The notes under the pieces are model-generated. The model made no database searches and had not been told where the DNA came from. It worked only from the letters and a program-made list of their open reading frames with translations. A stretch of 64,000 nt of DNA from assembly GCA_025144245.1 (NCBI GenBank), contig JALXXC010000002.1, positions 124,001-188,000 on the forward strand. The letters are read 5' to 3'. This stretch comes from Corynebacterium sp. p3-SID1145 (lineage in GTDB: Bacteria > Actinomycetota > Actinomycetes > Mycobacteriales > Mycobacteriaceae). Shown here piece after piece: positions 25,431 to 34,551 of the stretch; the first letter of the stretch is position 1; every line of letters begins with the position of its first letter. The translations under genes were made by a program, and so were the position numbers.

Positions 25431-27079
25431 TCGCGTAACACCTCGCGGGCGAGCAGGTCCATCGGCATGGAACCCAAGCGCAGGGCTTTGTCGTGGAATT
25501 CACGCAGGGTCATGCCCTTCTCGCAGGCCTTGGCGCGCAGGTCCATCCAGTCGCGGTAGCCGAGCGCGTAGGACGTGGCCTGGCCAGGCCAGCCCATGTA
25601 GCGGTCGAGCTCGAAGCCCAGGTTCTGCTCGTTCATGGCCGTGTTGTCGCGCAGGAATGCCTTGGCGTAGGAGGCGTCCCAATGGCCGGTGCCGTCCGGG
25701 GTCTTCTTGCGCAGGTGCACGCCGATGTCCACAGCCACGCGGGCTAAGCGCATGCGCAGAGAGTCGAGCAGACCCATGCGGTAGCCGAGGTCGTCGAAGA
25801 AACCGAGGTCTTCCATGAGGGTCTCGGCGTAGACAGCCCAGCCTTCGCCGTGGGCGGCGTTCCAGTTCAGAGTGCGGCGCCACAGGTTAAGTGTGCTGCG
25901 CTGGGTCATGGCGATGCCCTGCTGCACGTGGTGGCCGGGCACGCCTTCGTGGCAGATGCGGGCGAGCTCGTGCCAAGCATGGAAGCCGTCTTGCCCCTGC
26001 GGCACGGACCACCACAAAATGCCGGGACGCAGCAGGTCCTCCGACGGCGGCGTGTACATCATTCCGCCGGTGCCGGCGGCGTCGACGCGGCAGTCGAGGC
26101 TGCGCACCTCCTCCGGCAGGGTGAACATCTCGCCGTCGAGGCGGTCGATCATCTGGTCGGAGACCCTCTGCATCCATTCGACGAGCTGGTCGTTGTCGGT
26201 GAGGGTGTAGTGGGGGTCTTCGTCGAGGCGTCGGTAAGCGCCGCGCGCCGTGCACTCCTCGCTGAAGAGCTCGCGGGCGACCTTCTGCTGCTTCTCGACG
26301 ATCCCCGCCAGCGCATCCAGCGACCAGTTGTACGCCTCATCCAGGTCGATCTCGCGGCCGAGGAAGAACTGCGAGAACAGCTCGTAGCGTTCGCGCCCGA
26401 CAGCATCCTCGTGAGAGGCCAGCGGTGCGAGCTCGGTCGACAGCCAATCGGCCATCTCGGCGAACGCGTTCTTCGCGCTAGCGACCGGCTCGGAATCGAC
26501 GGCGAGGCCCATGGACTCCAGGAGAGAGCCGTCCTCGGCGAGCGCCTCGCACTGGCTGATCACAGCGTCGATCTGGCGTTGCGACGCCACATCGCCCTGC
26601 CCCGCCGCCTCCGCCAGCGATTCGCGGTACCCCGCCAACGAGCGCCGCACGCACAGCATGCGCTCCGCCAAGTTGTGGAGGTCCTCCTCGGTGTCCTTCG
26701 GCATGACCGTCAGTGCGTTGCGGATGATCTGCACCGGGCAGGTGACGTTGTTCAGCATGCGCAAGTTCTCGCCCCGGTGGTGGAGGTCGAGCTCCACCAC
26801 CATGCGGTCGCGCAGGATTTCACCGGTGACGTAGTCGACCTCGTCGAAATCGTCTTCGTCGTCGGAGGCGTCGGTGCCGTCGTGAAGCGCGTCGACGTCC
26901 GCGATGAGGTCGCGGATGCGGTCGGCGACGTCGTTCCAGTGCTCCGGGCTGAAGTCCTGCAGCTGGTCGTCGTGACCCGGGATACCGAGCTCCGTGGCGA
27001 GCGTCGGCGACAGCTCCGCGAGGTCGTAGACGAAGTCCTCGCACGTCGCGTCAAGGAGCGATGGGGCGCGTTCACTCAT
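25427..27079 (-). CDS. DUF885 family putative metallopeptidase
   Basis: A 550-residue soluble protein of the DUF885 family. The putative zinc site is HEGVPGHH (HExxxxH-like), preceded by WHELARICHEG and followed by a helical region with the LGYRDWMDLRAKA segment and the closing LREFHDKALRLGSMPMDLL. The family is distantly related to M32/M3-type carboxypeptidases; activity has been shown for few members. No signal peptide is present. It is divergent from the ROK regulator gene, with palindromes in the 110-bp gap. Confidence 0.88.
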   Translation of the reverse strand: MSERAPSLLDATCEDFVYDLAELSPTLATELGIPGHDDQLQDFSPEHWNDVADRIRDLIADVDALHDGTDASDDEDDFDEVDYVTGEILRDRMVVELDLHHRGENLRMLNNVTCPVQIIRNALTVMPKDTEEDLHNLAERMLCVRRSLAGYRESLAEAAGQGDVASQRQIDAVISQCEALAEDGSLLESMGLAVDSEPVASAKNAFAEMADWLSTELAPLASHEDAVGRERYELFSQFFLGREIDLDEAYNWSLDALAGIVEKQQKVARELFSEECTARGAYRRLDEDPHYTLTDNDQLVEWMQRVSDQMIDRLDGEMFTLPEEVRSLDCRVDAAGTGGMMYTPPSEDLLRPGILWWSVPQGQDGFHAWHELARICHEGVPGHHVQQGIAMTQRSTLNLWRRTLNWNAAHGEGWAVYAETLMEDLGFFDDLGYRMGLLDSLRMRLARVAVDIGVHLRKKTPDGTGHWDASYAKAFLRDNTAMNEQNLGFELDRYMGWPGQATSYALGYRDWMDLRAKACEKGMTLREFHDKALRLGSMPMDLLAREVLRD

Positions 27080-27108
27080 GAGTGCAGAGTCTAACCCCGT
27101 AGAGGTAG

Positions 27109-27174
27109 TTTCCGCATACGCGGAAAATAGTCCGCTTGGTACGCTCTTTCGAGCCCCGAATGGACAACATTGTC
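27109..27174. promoter_or_regulatory. Two palindromes in DUF885/ROK divergent promoter region
   Basis: TTTCCGC-ATAC-GCGGAAA (27109-27126, 7-bp perfect arms) and GACAA-CA-TTGTC (27163-27174) lie in the gap between the divergent genes. A third palindrome TTCTAGAA (27183-27190) touches the ROK start. Such sites are typical dimeric-regulator operators; the ROK protein itself is the obvious candidate, by inference. Confidence 0.45.
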
Positions 27175-27189
27175 TAGTCTCGTTCTAGA

Positions 27190-28278
27190 ATGAATGTTAT
27201 GAAATCCTCGTGGTCTGCGTTTTCACGCCCCCAAAACCCTGCCGCGAAGTGTCTGCACCTGGTGAGATTGAACCCGGTGACATCGAGAAGCGAGCTTGTC
27301 ACCGCGACCGGCTTGTCGCAGCCCACCGTCACACGCGCCATCGCCGCCCTCATATCCGCCGGCTATGTCACTGAGCGAATGGACCTGTCGAAGTCGAAGG
27401 GCCGCGGACGCCCCATCATCCCCCTCGAGCTCTCCGACTTGGAGCCCGTCTTCGCCGGCATCTCCGTGGGCACGACCGCGACGTACATCGCGCTGTTCGA
27501 CATCAAGGGGCGCACCATCCGCGACCTCGACGTGGACGTGCCCGTCGCCGATCTCAGCCAGGACGACTTCATCCAGCACATCATGGCGGGCCTCAACCGC
27601 ATCATGGCGGACCTCGCACGCCCCCTGGCCACCGTCGGAGTGACCACCTCCGGCGCCGTCAGCCCCGACGGCGTGGTCAACGCGCCGAACCTCGGGTGGC
27701 GCGACGCGAATATCGCCGCGCAGCTCAACGAGCAGTTCTCGGTGCCCGTCACCGTCTCCTCCGCCGTCGCCGCGATCATCGGCTCCGAAATCCAGTCCGG
27801 CGACATCATCGGGGATGCCCCCATCATGGCGATTTTCGCCGACGATTCCATCGGCGCGTCCGTCACAGCCGACAAGCGCGTCGTGCCCATCGCCGTCGAC
27901 CGCGGGGACCTCACCACGCAGGGTCTCCTCGACCAGATCGGCAGCGGCGGGCAATCGCTTAACGACGCCATCTCCCTCTCCCGCACCGACCCCTCCATCC
28001 GCGAAGCCCTGGACCGCCGCGCCGGGGGCCTGGGCGAAGTCGCAGCGCAACTGATGGCCGAGCACGGCGCCACCACCCTGGTCGTCGCCGGTTCCGCCTT
28101 CATCGACGACCCGAAAGCACCCGCCATCTTCGCCCGCACCGTGCGCCACACGCTTGCCGACGGCACCGACGCCAGCCTCCGCATGATCCCCACCCACCGC
28201 GAAATGGTGCGCGATATCGCCCGCGCCGTGGCCCTGGACCTCGTGCTGCGGGAACCCCTCGGAGTGACGCTACCCTAG
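27190..28278 (+). CDS. ROK family transcriptional regulator
   Basis: A 362-residue protein with an N-terminal winged helix (about residues 15-75; TSRSELVTATGLSQPTVTR) and a C-terminal ROK sugar-kinase-like domain. The kinase phosphate-binding motif is degenerate (GISVGTTATYIALFD) and the cysteine-rich zinc motif of NagC/Mlc-type proteins is absent, so it is likely a sugar-sensing regulator and not a kinase. Start is ATG 27190 or 27199; neither has a clear Shine-Dalgarno sequence, so the transcript may be leaderless. Neighbouring genes give no sugar pathway, so the effector is unknown. Confidence 0.85.
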   Translation: MNVMKSSWSAFSRPQNPAAKCLHLVRLNPVTSRSELVTATGLSQPTVTRAIAALISAGYVTERMDLSKSKGRGRPIIPLELSDLEPVFAGISVGTTATYIALFDIKGRTIRDLDVDVPVADLSQDDFIQHIMAGLNRIMADLARPLATVGVTTSGAVSPDGVVNAPNLGWRDANIAAQLNEQFSVPVTVSSAVAAIIGSEIQSGDIIGDAPIMAIFADDSIGASVTADKRVVPIAVDRGDLTTQGLLDQIGSGGQSLNDAISLSRTDPSIREALDRRAGGLGEVAAQLMAEHGATTLVVAGSAFIDDPKAPAIFARTVRHTLADGTDASLRMIPTHREMVRDIARAVALDLVLREPLGVTLP

Positions 28279-28307
28279 CGCCGCTGCTGCTGCCCTAGCG
28301 CCGCTGC
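28273..28307 (+). repeat. 20-bp-spaced direct repeat at convergent gene ends
   Basis: The 15-mer CCCTAGCGCCGCTGC occurs at 28273-28287 and again at 28293-28307. Looser relatives (GCTAACCCAGCTGCCCTAG) continue to about 28341. The first copy includes the TAG stop of the ROK gene and the tail reaches into the last codons of the converging GT87 gene. This looks like local slippage duplication. Confidence 0.65.
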
Positions 28308-28322
28308 CTTAGGTCAGCTGCG

Positions 28323-29615
28323 CTAACCCAGCTGCCCTAGCCGTTCCGCGCGCTGGAAACGCAGCCAGTCCTTCTGCTCGCGCAGCCAGCGCCGGCGGGA
28401 GAGGATCTCCTTCTTGCGGAGCTCCAAAAGCGCATACAGGATGAACCCGGCCAGGAACGCTACCGCGCCGGGCACGTACATCCAGGTGAAGCCGCGCTCC
28501 GGGTGGTACTCCCACAGCAGTCCGGCACCGACATTCGCCGCGACAAAAGGAGCGCACACGGCGATCATCGCGCCGACGGAGAGCAACCCCGCGAACTGCC
28601 AGCGCACCGGGTTACCGTCGGCGAACCGGGCGGCGGCGCCGTTCGCCGCGGCGAAAACAGCCACACCAACGGGCACAATCCACACCCAGTGGTGGTACCA
28701 GGTGAACGGGGAGACCAGGCACGCGCCGTAGCCGGTCACACCGACGGCGACGGGCATGCAGTCCAGACGCACTGCCAACCAGGCGGCGAAGGCGCACACG
28801 ACGACAGCAGCGAGCAGCAGCAAAAGCCATGTCGAGTCGGACTCGATACCGAGATTGCGCACGAGCACCGACTTCAGGGACTGGGCGCCCGGGTTGAGGT
28901 GGTCGCCGACGCGGCTGGATTTGAAGATGGCGTCGGTCCAGAACGCCTTGGCATCGGGCACCACTACGAAGCCGAGCAGCACCGTGACCAGGAATGTGAG
29001 GAAGCTGCCAGCCGCGGCCCACCACCGCCGCTGAATGAGGAAGAGGATCCCGAAAAAGGCTGGTGTCAGCTTCACCCCAGTGGCCAGCCCCACACCGATG
29101 CCGGGCAGGCGGTACTTGAGCGGCAGGAAATCAAGGCACACGAGCAGCATGAGCACGACGTTGATCTGCCCCCAGAACAGCGTCGCGTGCAAAGGCTCAG
29201 TCCCGAACAGGAAGAACGCGGCGAGGAGCGGCAGGATGAGCAGGAACGACATGGGGTTGACGTCGATGCGCATGCGCCGCAGGCACAGCCAGATCACCAC
29301 GATGACGCTAGCGGCGGTGGTGGTGTGCCAGATGGCGGTGACGGAGGCGTCGTCGAGTGCGCTCACCCACGCGAAGATGATGCCGGCGAACGGCGGGTAG
29401 GTGAATGGCAAGTCGTTGAAAATATTGCCTTCGTACAGGTTCGCGCCAGCGGTGACGCGCTCCCCTCCGCGCATATAGATCCACAGGTCGAGGGGAATGT
29501 CGGTGTGGAACACATTGTTGAGGTTCAGCGGGTTGACCAGGTACCGCGCCACGATCAGAGCCACAAGCACGCCAAGGCTCGCGATCACGGTCGTTCGTCC
29601 CGCCAGTTGTTTCAC
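28323..29615 (-). CDS. GT87 family polyprenol-phosphate mannosyltransferase-like protein
   Basis: A membrane protein of about 430 residues with ten or more helices. The first extracytoplasmic loop contains DIPLDLWIYMRGGERV, followed by NLYEG and FTYPPFAGI, which is the GT-C pattern of GT87 (DUF2029) enzymes such as PimE and the alpha-1,2-mannosyltransferases of lipomannan synthesis. These use polyprenyl-phospho-mannose outside the membrane. The C-terminus is basic and arginine rich. GTG 29615 is a likely start, but the frame is open to 29666, so the N-terminus is uncertain. The specific product is inferred from the family. Confidence 0.82.
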   Translation of the reverse strand: MKQLAGRTTVIASLGVLVALIVARYLVNPLNLNNVFHTDIPLDLWIYMRGGERVTAGANLYEGNIFNDLPFTYPPFAGIIFAWVSALDDASVTAIWHTTTAASVIVVIWLCLRRMRIDVNPMSFLLILPLLAAFFLFGTEPLHATLFWGQINVVLMLLVCLDFLPLKYRLPGIGVGLATGVKLTPAFFGILFLIQRRWWAAAGSFLTFLVTVLLGFVVVPDAKAFWTDAIFKSSRVGDHLNPGAQSLKSVLVRNLGIESDSTWLLLLLAAVVVCAFAAWLAVRLDCMPVAVGVTGYGACLVSPFTWYHHWVWIVPVGVAVFAAANGAAARFADGNPVRWQFAGLLSVGAMIAVCAPFVAANVGAGLLWEYHPERGFTWMYVPGAVAFLAGFILYALLELRKKEILSRRRWLREQKDWLRFQRAERLGQLG

Positions 29616-29718
29616 CCCCTGAACGGTACCCGCGGGGTGGCAGCTTTGCGGGGCCGCAACGCCCAACGGGGGCGATCGGCAAGGGGCGCGGCGCTACACA
29701 CGGCGCTTCAGGGCGGCG

Positions 29719-30666
29719 CTACAGCTCGAGGGCGTCGAGCACCGCGTCGAGGGCCTCGCCAACGCCGGTGCGCCACAGGGCGGCGGCTTTAGTGTCCGCG
29801 CGCCCGGGCCCGCCGTTGATCACAGCGACGGGTTTACCGGCGGCCCGCGCGTCGAGCACCAACCGGTACCCGCTCATCACCGCCAGGGAAGTGCCCACGG
29901 CAATCAGGGACGTCGACGCCTCCAGCCACTTCCCGGCCGCTTCACGGCGCCCCCTCGGCACATTCTCCCCGAAGTACACCACGTCCGGTTTCATGCGCCA
30001 TCCCCCGCACTGCGCGCACTTGACCATGGTGAATGCCTGCACCGCCTCCTCGGGCAGTTCGACGTCGCCGTCGGGGTTGATCATGGACTCGTCCACCAGG
30101 ACTGTTTGCAGGTAGCCGGGGTTGGCGGCGTCGAATCGGGCGTCGAAAAGCGTTCTGTTTTCGCGCGCGCCGCAATCGAGGCAGACGACGTGCTCCATGT
30201 CCCCGTGGAGCGCAATGACGTTGCGGGAGCCGGCCGCCAGGTGGAGCCCGTCGACATTCTGCGTGATGATGCCGCTGATCAGCCCGGCGCGCTCCAGCTC
30301 CACGAGAGCGTAGTGCGCGCGGTTGGGCGACGTCGCGCGCATCTGGCGGATGCCCACGAACGCGCGGGCCCAATAACGGCGCACCGCGGACGGAGAGTGC
30401 GAGAACTCCTGGTACGTCATCGGGCGGCCCTTGGACAGGCGGCCGCCTGGGGAGCGGTAATCGGGGATGCCGGACTCCGTGGACACGCCCGCGCCAGTGA
30501 TAACCAGCGCGGGACCGTTGCGCAGCAGCCCGACGATGTAGGCGAGCGCCTGTTCCGGCGGTGTCGGCTCCGCAGTCTCATGCACCACCCGCTCGATGGA
30601 GCGGATCGCGCTGCGGTGGGCGAGTTCGACGGCCGGATCGGTGAATTCCGGTTCGGGGAAGGCCAT
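29719..30666 (-). CDS. Sir2 family NAD-dependent protein deacylase
   Basis: A 315-residue sirtuin. NAD-binding motif GAGVSTESGIPDYR, then TQNVDGLH, the catalytic His in ALHGDMEH, and a structural zinc site formed by CLDC and CAQC are all present. The C-terminal GTSLAVMSGYRLV also fits. The N-terminal 45 residues before the Rossmann core are longer than in minimal sirtuins. ATG at 30666 is chosen; a longer open frame overlaps amn and is unlikely. It starts 14 bp after amn on the same strand, so AMP nucleosidase and the deacylase are probably one transcript. Confidence 0.92.
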   Translation of the reverse strand: MAFPEPEFTDPAVELAHRSAIRSIERVVHETAEPTPPEQALAYIVGLLRNGPALVITGAGVSTESGIPDYRSPGGRLSKGRPMTYQEFSHSPSAVRRYWARAFVGIRQMRATSPNRAHYALVELERAGLISGIITQNVDGLHLAAGSRNVIALHGDMEHVVCLDCGARENRTLFDARFDAANPGYLQTVLVDESMINPDGDVELPEEAVQAFTMVKCAQCGGWRMKPDVVYFGENVPRGRREAAGKWLEASTSLIAVGTSLAVMSGYRLVLDARAAGKPVAVINGGPGRADTKAAALWRTGVGEALDAVLDALEL

Positions 30667-30680
30667 GTGCGTCACCTGCG

Positions 30681-32063
30681 CTACCGGAACGGAACTTCCC
30701 CCTGCGCGCGGCGCAGTTTGCGGGTGCGCAGGCGCTCGGGGTTCTTGGCCAGGCGTTCCATGGTCCGTACCGCGCACATCACGTGGGCTTCCTTGGAATT
30801 GGAGTAGAAGGCCTGCGCGGCCGCCGGCAGCTTCGGCACAGCATGCAGCGGCAAGTCGGACACGGCGAGCAGGGTCCCGTACGGGACGCGGTAGCGGTAA
30901 CCGTTCGCCGCGATGGTGGACGACTCCATGTCCACCGCCGCCGCCGTGGAATTGCGCAGCCACTCCCACAGGTCGCGCGGTGCCTGCCACTCCCAGTTAC
31001 GGTCGTCGGTGGACAGGACCGTGCCGGTGCGCATGAGGGACTGCTCTTCCTCCCCGTAGATCTTCTTCACGGATTTCTCCAACGTGCGCTGGATTTCCGG
31101 CACCGCGGGGATCGGAGTCTCGGGGTCGATGTGGCTGTGCAGCACGTGATCGCGGCGCTCGTAGGCGTTGCCCAGGATGAGGTCGCCGATGCGCATGCGG
31201 GCATCCAGGCCGGCGCAGTGGCCGATCATGATCCAGCACTCGGGGCGCAGCACAGCAAGGCAGTCGGTGATCGTTTTCGCGTTCGACGGGCCGACGCCGA
31301 TATTGATCATGGTCACGCCGTTGTTCCCGTCGGCCACGAGGTCGAAGCGCGGCATCTGGTACTTCGAGGCGAGGTCCATGGCCAAAGCATCGACACCGTC
31401 GACGTCGCCGCGCTCGATCCGCGTGCCGTTGGGGAGGACGAGGGCGTGGTAGCGCGTGGTGTCGTCGGCAAGCTGGCTCAGCCCGAATTTCACGAACTCA
31501 CGCGTGTGCATCTCGTAGTTGGTAAACAGGATGAATTTCTGCACCGAATCGACTTCGATGCCGGTGTAGTGCTCGATGCGGGCGCACGCGATGTCAAAAC
31601 GCTGCGGGCCGAAGTGGAACAGGGGTTTCTCGGGGCCGTGGAAGGCGTCCCAGTCGCCGTCGATGATCGCGTCGTGGACGTCGTCGAGCGTGGGGCGCGG
31701 CGCCGTCGCGTTCGATCCGCGCTGTGCACCGCGGATGTACTCGGGTGCGATCCCGATGTCGGAGTACCCGACGGAGATCTCGGCATCGTAGTTCTCCGTA
31801 AGGCAGCGCAGCTGGTGGCGCAGGTAGCCCGACATCAGGTCCGGGCGCGACACCGCCGCGGAGTACACGCCCGCCTCATCGACGTAGCCGAACGGCTCGG
31901 AGCGGTCGATCGGCTTCCACTCCTTGATCTCCACGGCGATCTTCGGGTAGCGCACCTGCGAGTAATCCCCGCCGTCGCGCGCAACACCGCAGGCAGCGGA
32001 ATAAAGCTCGATCAGCTTATCGACGGCCCCGTCAACGCTTCCCACAACCTCTAACGCTCCCAT
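30681..32063 (-). CDS. amn: AMP nucleosidase
   Basis: A 460-residue enzyme that splits AMP into adenine and ribose 5-phosphate. The N-terminal AMP-nucleosidase domain (to about residue 170, with RPDLMSGYLRHQL and EYIRGAQRGSNA) is followed by a nucleoside-phosphorylase-like core (INIGVGPSNAKTITD; MIGHCAGLDARMRIGDLI; AAAVDMESSTIAANGYRYRVPYGTLLAVSD). Length fits the family. ATG 32063 is preferred because the upstream extension resembles no family. A GTCGATAAGC copy (32015-32024) lies in codons for VDK near the start. It leads the minus-strand group with the sirtuin. Confidence 0.94.
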   Translation of the reverse strand: MGALEVVGSVDGAVDKLIELYSAACGVARDGGDYSQVRYPKIAVEIKEWKPIDRSEPFGYVDEAGVYSAAVSRPDLMSGYLRHQLRCLTENYDAEISVGYSDIGIAPEYIRGAQRGSNATAPRPTLDDVHDAIIDGDWDAFHGPEKPLFHFGPQRFDIACARIEHYTGIEVDSVQKFILFTNYEMHTREFVKFGLSQLADDTTRYHALVLPNGTRIERGDVDGVDALAMDLASKYQMPRFDLVADGNNGVTMINIGVGPSNAKTITDCLAVLRPECWIMIGHCAGLDARMRIGDLILGNAYERRDHVLHSHIDPETPIPAVPEIQRTLEKSVKKIYGEEEQSLMRTGTVLSTDDRNWEWQAPRDLWEWLRNSTAAAVDMESSTIAANGYRYRVPYGTLLAVSDLPLHAVPKLPAAAQAFYSNSKEAHVMCAVRTMERLAKNPERLRTRKLRRAQGEVPFR

Positions 32064-32113
32064 GCGCCCAACCCTACTGAATGCCCGAAACCGACGGGCT
32101 AAAGTGCAATGCT

Positions 32114-33067
32114 GTGACCAACCCCTCCAAACGGAAGCTCCGCCTTGCCGCGGTGCTGTGCCTGCTGCCCCTGGCTGTGACTTCGTGCTCCGAGAAATCT
32201 TCCGGCCCCGAGCCCACTCAGCCTCCCGCCGCGTCAGACTCCGGCGCGCCCGACGCTCCCCCTGCAGGCCTCGCCCTCGACGGCCTCGAGGAGAAAATCG
32301 CCGCAATCGAAGAGAAGACGAACACCCAGGCGAGCTTCTCGCTTTTCGACGGCACCACCGCCACCAACGCCGGCTCCGGCGGCACCCTGCCCGCGTGGTC
32401 CACCATCAAGGTGCCCATTGCCCTTTCTGCTTGGGAGCACTGCGAAGACAAGGAATTCGTGAAAGAGCAGACCACCGCCGCCATCGAGTGGTCCGACAAC
32501 GACGCCGCCTACGCCCTGTGGCGCTGCCTCGGCTCCGACGAGGAAGCCAGCCAGATCGTCGGCGACGAAATCGCTTCCGCCGGGGTGTCGGTGCACGTGG
32601 AGCCCGCTTTCGGCACCACCTCCTGGCCCACCCCCGCACAGGCCCGCTACGCCCAGCACCTAGTGACCGTGCCCTCTGACAACCCCGTCATCCAGGAGAT
32701 GCACAAAATCGACGCCGAGCACAGCTACGGCCTGGGCACCATCGCTGACCTGCCGTTCAAGGGAGGCTGGTCCGATGCCCCAGACGCGTCCTTCCACGTC
32801 CGCCAGCTCGGCTTCTTCACTATCGACGACACCGACTACGGTGTCGCCATCGCCGCCCGTTCCATCCTCGGCTCCGAGCAGGACTGCCAGGACGCCCTGA
32901 CAGAGCTAGCCGCACTGCTCGCCGATTCCTCCGGGCAGCTGCACCTGAAGAGCGGGCAGCCCGCCGAGCAAGACCTCGCGCAGAGCCCGCAGTTCGCACC
33001 CGAGCTGCCGCAGGGCTCCGAGCTGCCGCACATGCCCGACATGCCCGCGATGACCTGGAAGCCCTAA
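32114..33067 (+). CDS. Lipoprotein with serine hydrolase (SxxK) domain
   Basis: An exported lipoprotein of about 317 residues starting at GTG 32114. The signal peptide (KRKLRLAAVLCLLPLAV) ends in a lipobox VTSC with the modified Cys at about residue 24. A Pro/Ser/Ala linker follows. The domain contains AWSTIKVPIAL, an SxxK motif (S-T-I-K), and IEWSDNDAAY, an SxN motif (S-D-N), as in penicillin-recognising serine enzymes. A clear KTG is not seen; FKGGWS may take its place. It resembles the secreted protein at 15531. The tail is rich in Pro, Gln and Met. Substrate unknown, possibly wall-related. Confidence 0.78.
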   Translation: MTNPSKRKLRLAAVLCLLPLAVTSCSEKSSGPEPTQPPAASDSGAPDAPPAGLALDGLEEKIAAIEEKTNTQASFSLFDGTTATNAGSGGTLPAWSTIKVPIALSAWEHCEDKEFVKEQTTAAIEWSDNDAAYALWRCLGSDEEASQIVGDEIASAGVSVHVEPAFGTTSWPTPAQARYAQHLVTVPSDNPVIQEMHKIDAEHSYGLGTIADLPFKGGWSDAPDASFHVRQLGFFTIDDTDYGVAIAARSILGSEQDCQDALTELAALLADSSGQLHLKSGQPAEQDLAQSPQFAPELPQGSELPHMPDMPAMTWKP

Positions 33068-33145
33068 ACCCCCTCCTCCCCCGAGGAGTAGAACAGGGAT
33101 GACGGATAACAGACGGATGAACAAGCGACTGGGAGGACTGCATCC

Positions 33146-34495
33146 ATGACTCTCGAAGAAACGACTATCGACCTGCTGAAAAAGCTGATCCGCAACGCAT
33201 GCGTCAACGACCTCACCGCCGACTCCGGTGAAGAGGTCCGCAACGCGGAGACCCTCGAAGAGTTCTTCGCGGGCACCGATGTGCAGGTCCGCCGCTTCGA
33301 GCCCCACCCCGGCCGCGTCTCCGTCGCTTTCACCGTCCCCGGCAGCGAGCCGTCCGCCGAACCCCTGACCCTCCTCGGACATACCGACGTCGTTCCCGTC
33401 GACGAGGACAAATGGACGCAGAAGCCTTTCGGTGCCGAGGTCGTCCAGGCCGAAGACGGTGCCCGCATCTACGGCCGCGGTGCCACCGACATGCTCTTCA
33501 TTACCGCCGCGATGGCGGCGGTGACCAGGGAAGTCGCTGTCGCCGCGCAAAACGGAACCCCGCCGCGCGGCGCCCTCACCTTCGTGGCCTGCGCCGACGA
33601 GGAAGCCCGCGGAGGACTGGGCGCGGGGTGGATCGCCGAGAACGAACCCGAAGCGTTCAGCTGGCGCAACTGCCTGTCCGAAACCGGCGGCTCGCACATC
33701 CCTGTCCAGGACGAAGACGCGGATGCCGACGCACTCGTGGTGGTCGTCGGGGAGAAAGGCGCGGCGCAGCGCCGCATCACCATCCACGGGGATGCCGGCC
33801 ACGGGTCAGCCCCCTACGGCCGGGAACTCACCGTCGGACTCATCGGCGAAGTCGCGCGACGTCTCGCTGCGATCGAACCGGACGTCAAATCAGACGACCT
33901 CTGGCAGGGCTACGTCCGCTCCTTCCGCTTCGACCCGGAGACCGAAGCGGCGCTCATCGCTGGCGGGAACTACGAGGCCTTCGGCCCGCTGGCCCGGTAC
34001 TCGCACGCCATGAGCCACCTCACCGTCTCCCCCACCGTGCTCCGCGCCGGCGGCGCCATCAACGTGCTTCCCTCCACGGCATACGTGGAGCTCGACATTA
34101 GGCCGTTGCCGGGGCAGGAACAGGGGGACGTCGATAAGCTCTTGCTCGATTCCCTCGGCGACCTGGCCGAACGCGTCGAGATCGAGCACCTGATCACCGA
34201 AGATGCGACCGTCTCCCCCGCGTCCGGGCCGCTTTACGACGCCATCGTCGACACCTTCCACGAGTTCTTCCCCCACGCCGACGTTGTGCCCACCATCGCC
34301 GCCGGCGGCTCCGACCTCCGCTTCGGGCGGCGCCTCGGCGGAGTCGGCTACGGCTTCGCCCTCCACGCCGCCGGACGCGGGTTTGGCGAGGTGCTCGACC
34401 AACTCCACTCCCACGACGAATTCGTCCACGTCGAGGATGTCGAGCTGACCGCGCGCGCGTACCGCAGCCTTGTGCGGCGCTTCCTGGGCGTTTGA
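33146..34495 (+). CDS. M20 family metallopeptidase/amidohydrolase
   Basis: A 449-residue M20/ArgE/DapE family hydrolase. Zinc-site motifs are LLGHTDVVPVDEDKW, YGRGATDMLF, the catalytic Glu pair in CADEEARGG, and a C-terminal His in GFALHAAG. A dimerisation domain (about residues 215-330) starts AAQRRITIHGDAGHGS. The family removes acyl groups or the N-terminal residue of dipeptides using two zinc ions; the substrate is not visible. A GTCGATAAGC copy preceded by GGGGGAC lies at 34130-34139. It follows the lipoprotein gene by 78 bp. Confidence 0.9.
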   Translation: MTLEETTIDLLKKLIRNACVNDLTADSGEEVRNAETLEEFFAGTDVQVRRFEPHPGRVSVAFTVPGSEPSAEPLTLLGHTDVVPVDEDKWTQKPFGAEVVQAEDGARIYGRGATDMLFITAAMAAVTREVAVAAQNGTPPRGALTFVACADEEARGGLGAGWIAENEPEAFSWRNCLSETGGSHIPVQDEDADADALVVVVGEKGAAQRRITIHGDAGHGSAPYGRELTVGLIGEVARRLAAIEPDVKSDDLWQGYVRSFRFDPETEAALIAGGNYEAFGPLARYSHAMSHLTVSPTVLRAGGAINVLPSTAYVELDIRPLPGQEQGDVDKLLLDSLGDLAERVEIEHLITEDATVSPASGPLYDAIVDTFHEFFPHADVVPTIAAGGSDLRFGRRLGGVGYGFALHAAGRGFGEVLDQLHSHDEFVHVEDVELTARAYRSLVRRFLGV

Positions 34496-34551
34496 TTTTT
34501 CTTACCAAACCACATGTGCAGCACCCCCGTTGTGCACTATCTTTGTGGGGT

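Noticed and set aside
25850..27094. Long plus-strand open frame (414 codons) opposite the DUF885 gene
   Set aside because: It is a shadow of the minus-strand gene caused by high GC at third positions; the translation has no family features, while the minus frame has clear motifs.
28503..29792. Long plus-strand open frame opposite the GT87 gene
   Set aside because: The translation is compositionally odd (Glu/His/Arg/Gln rich) without helices or motifs, whereas the opposite frame is a typical membrane glycosyltransferase.
30783..32054. 423-codon plus-strand open frame opposite amn
   Set aside because: Antisense shadow; amn motifs are continuous in the minus frame.
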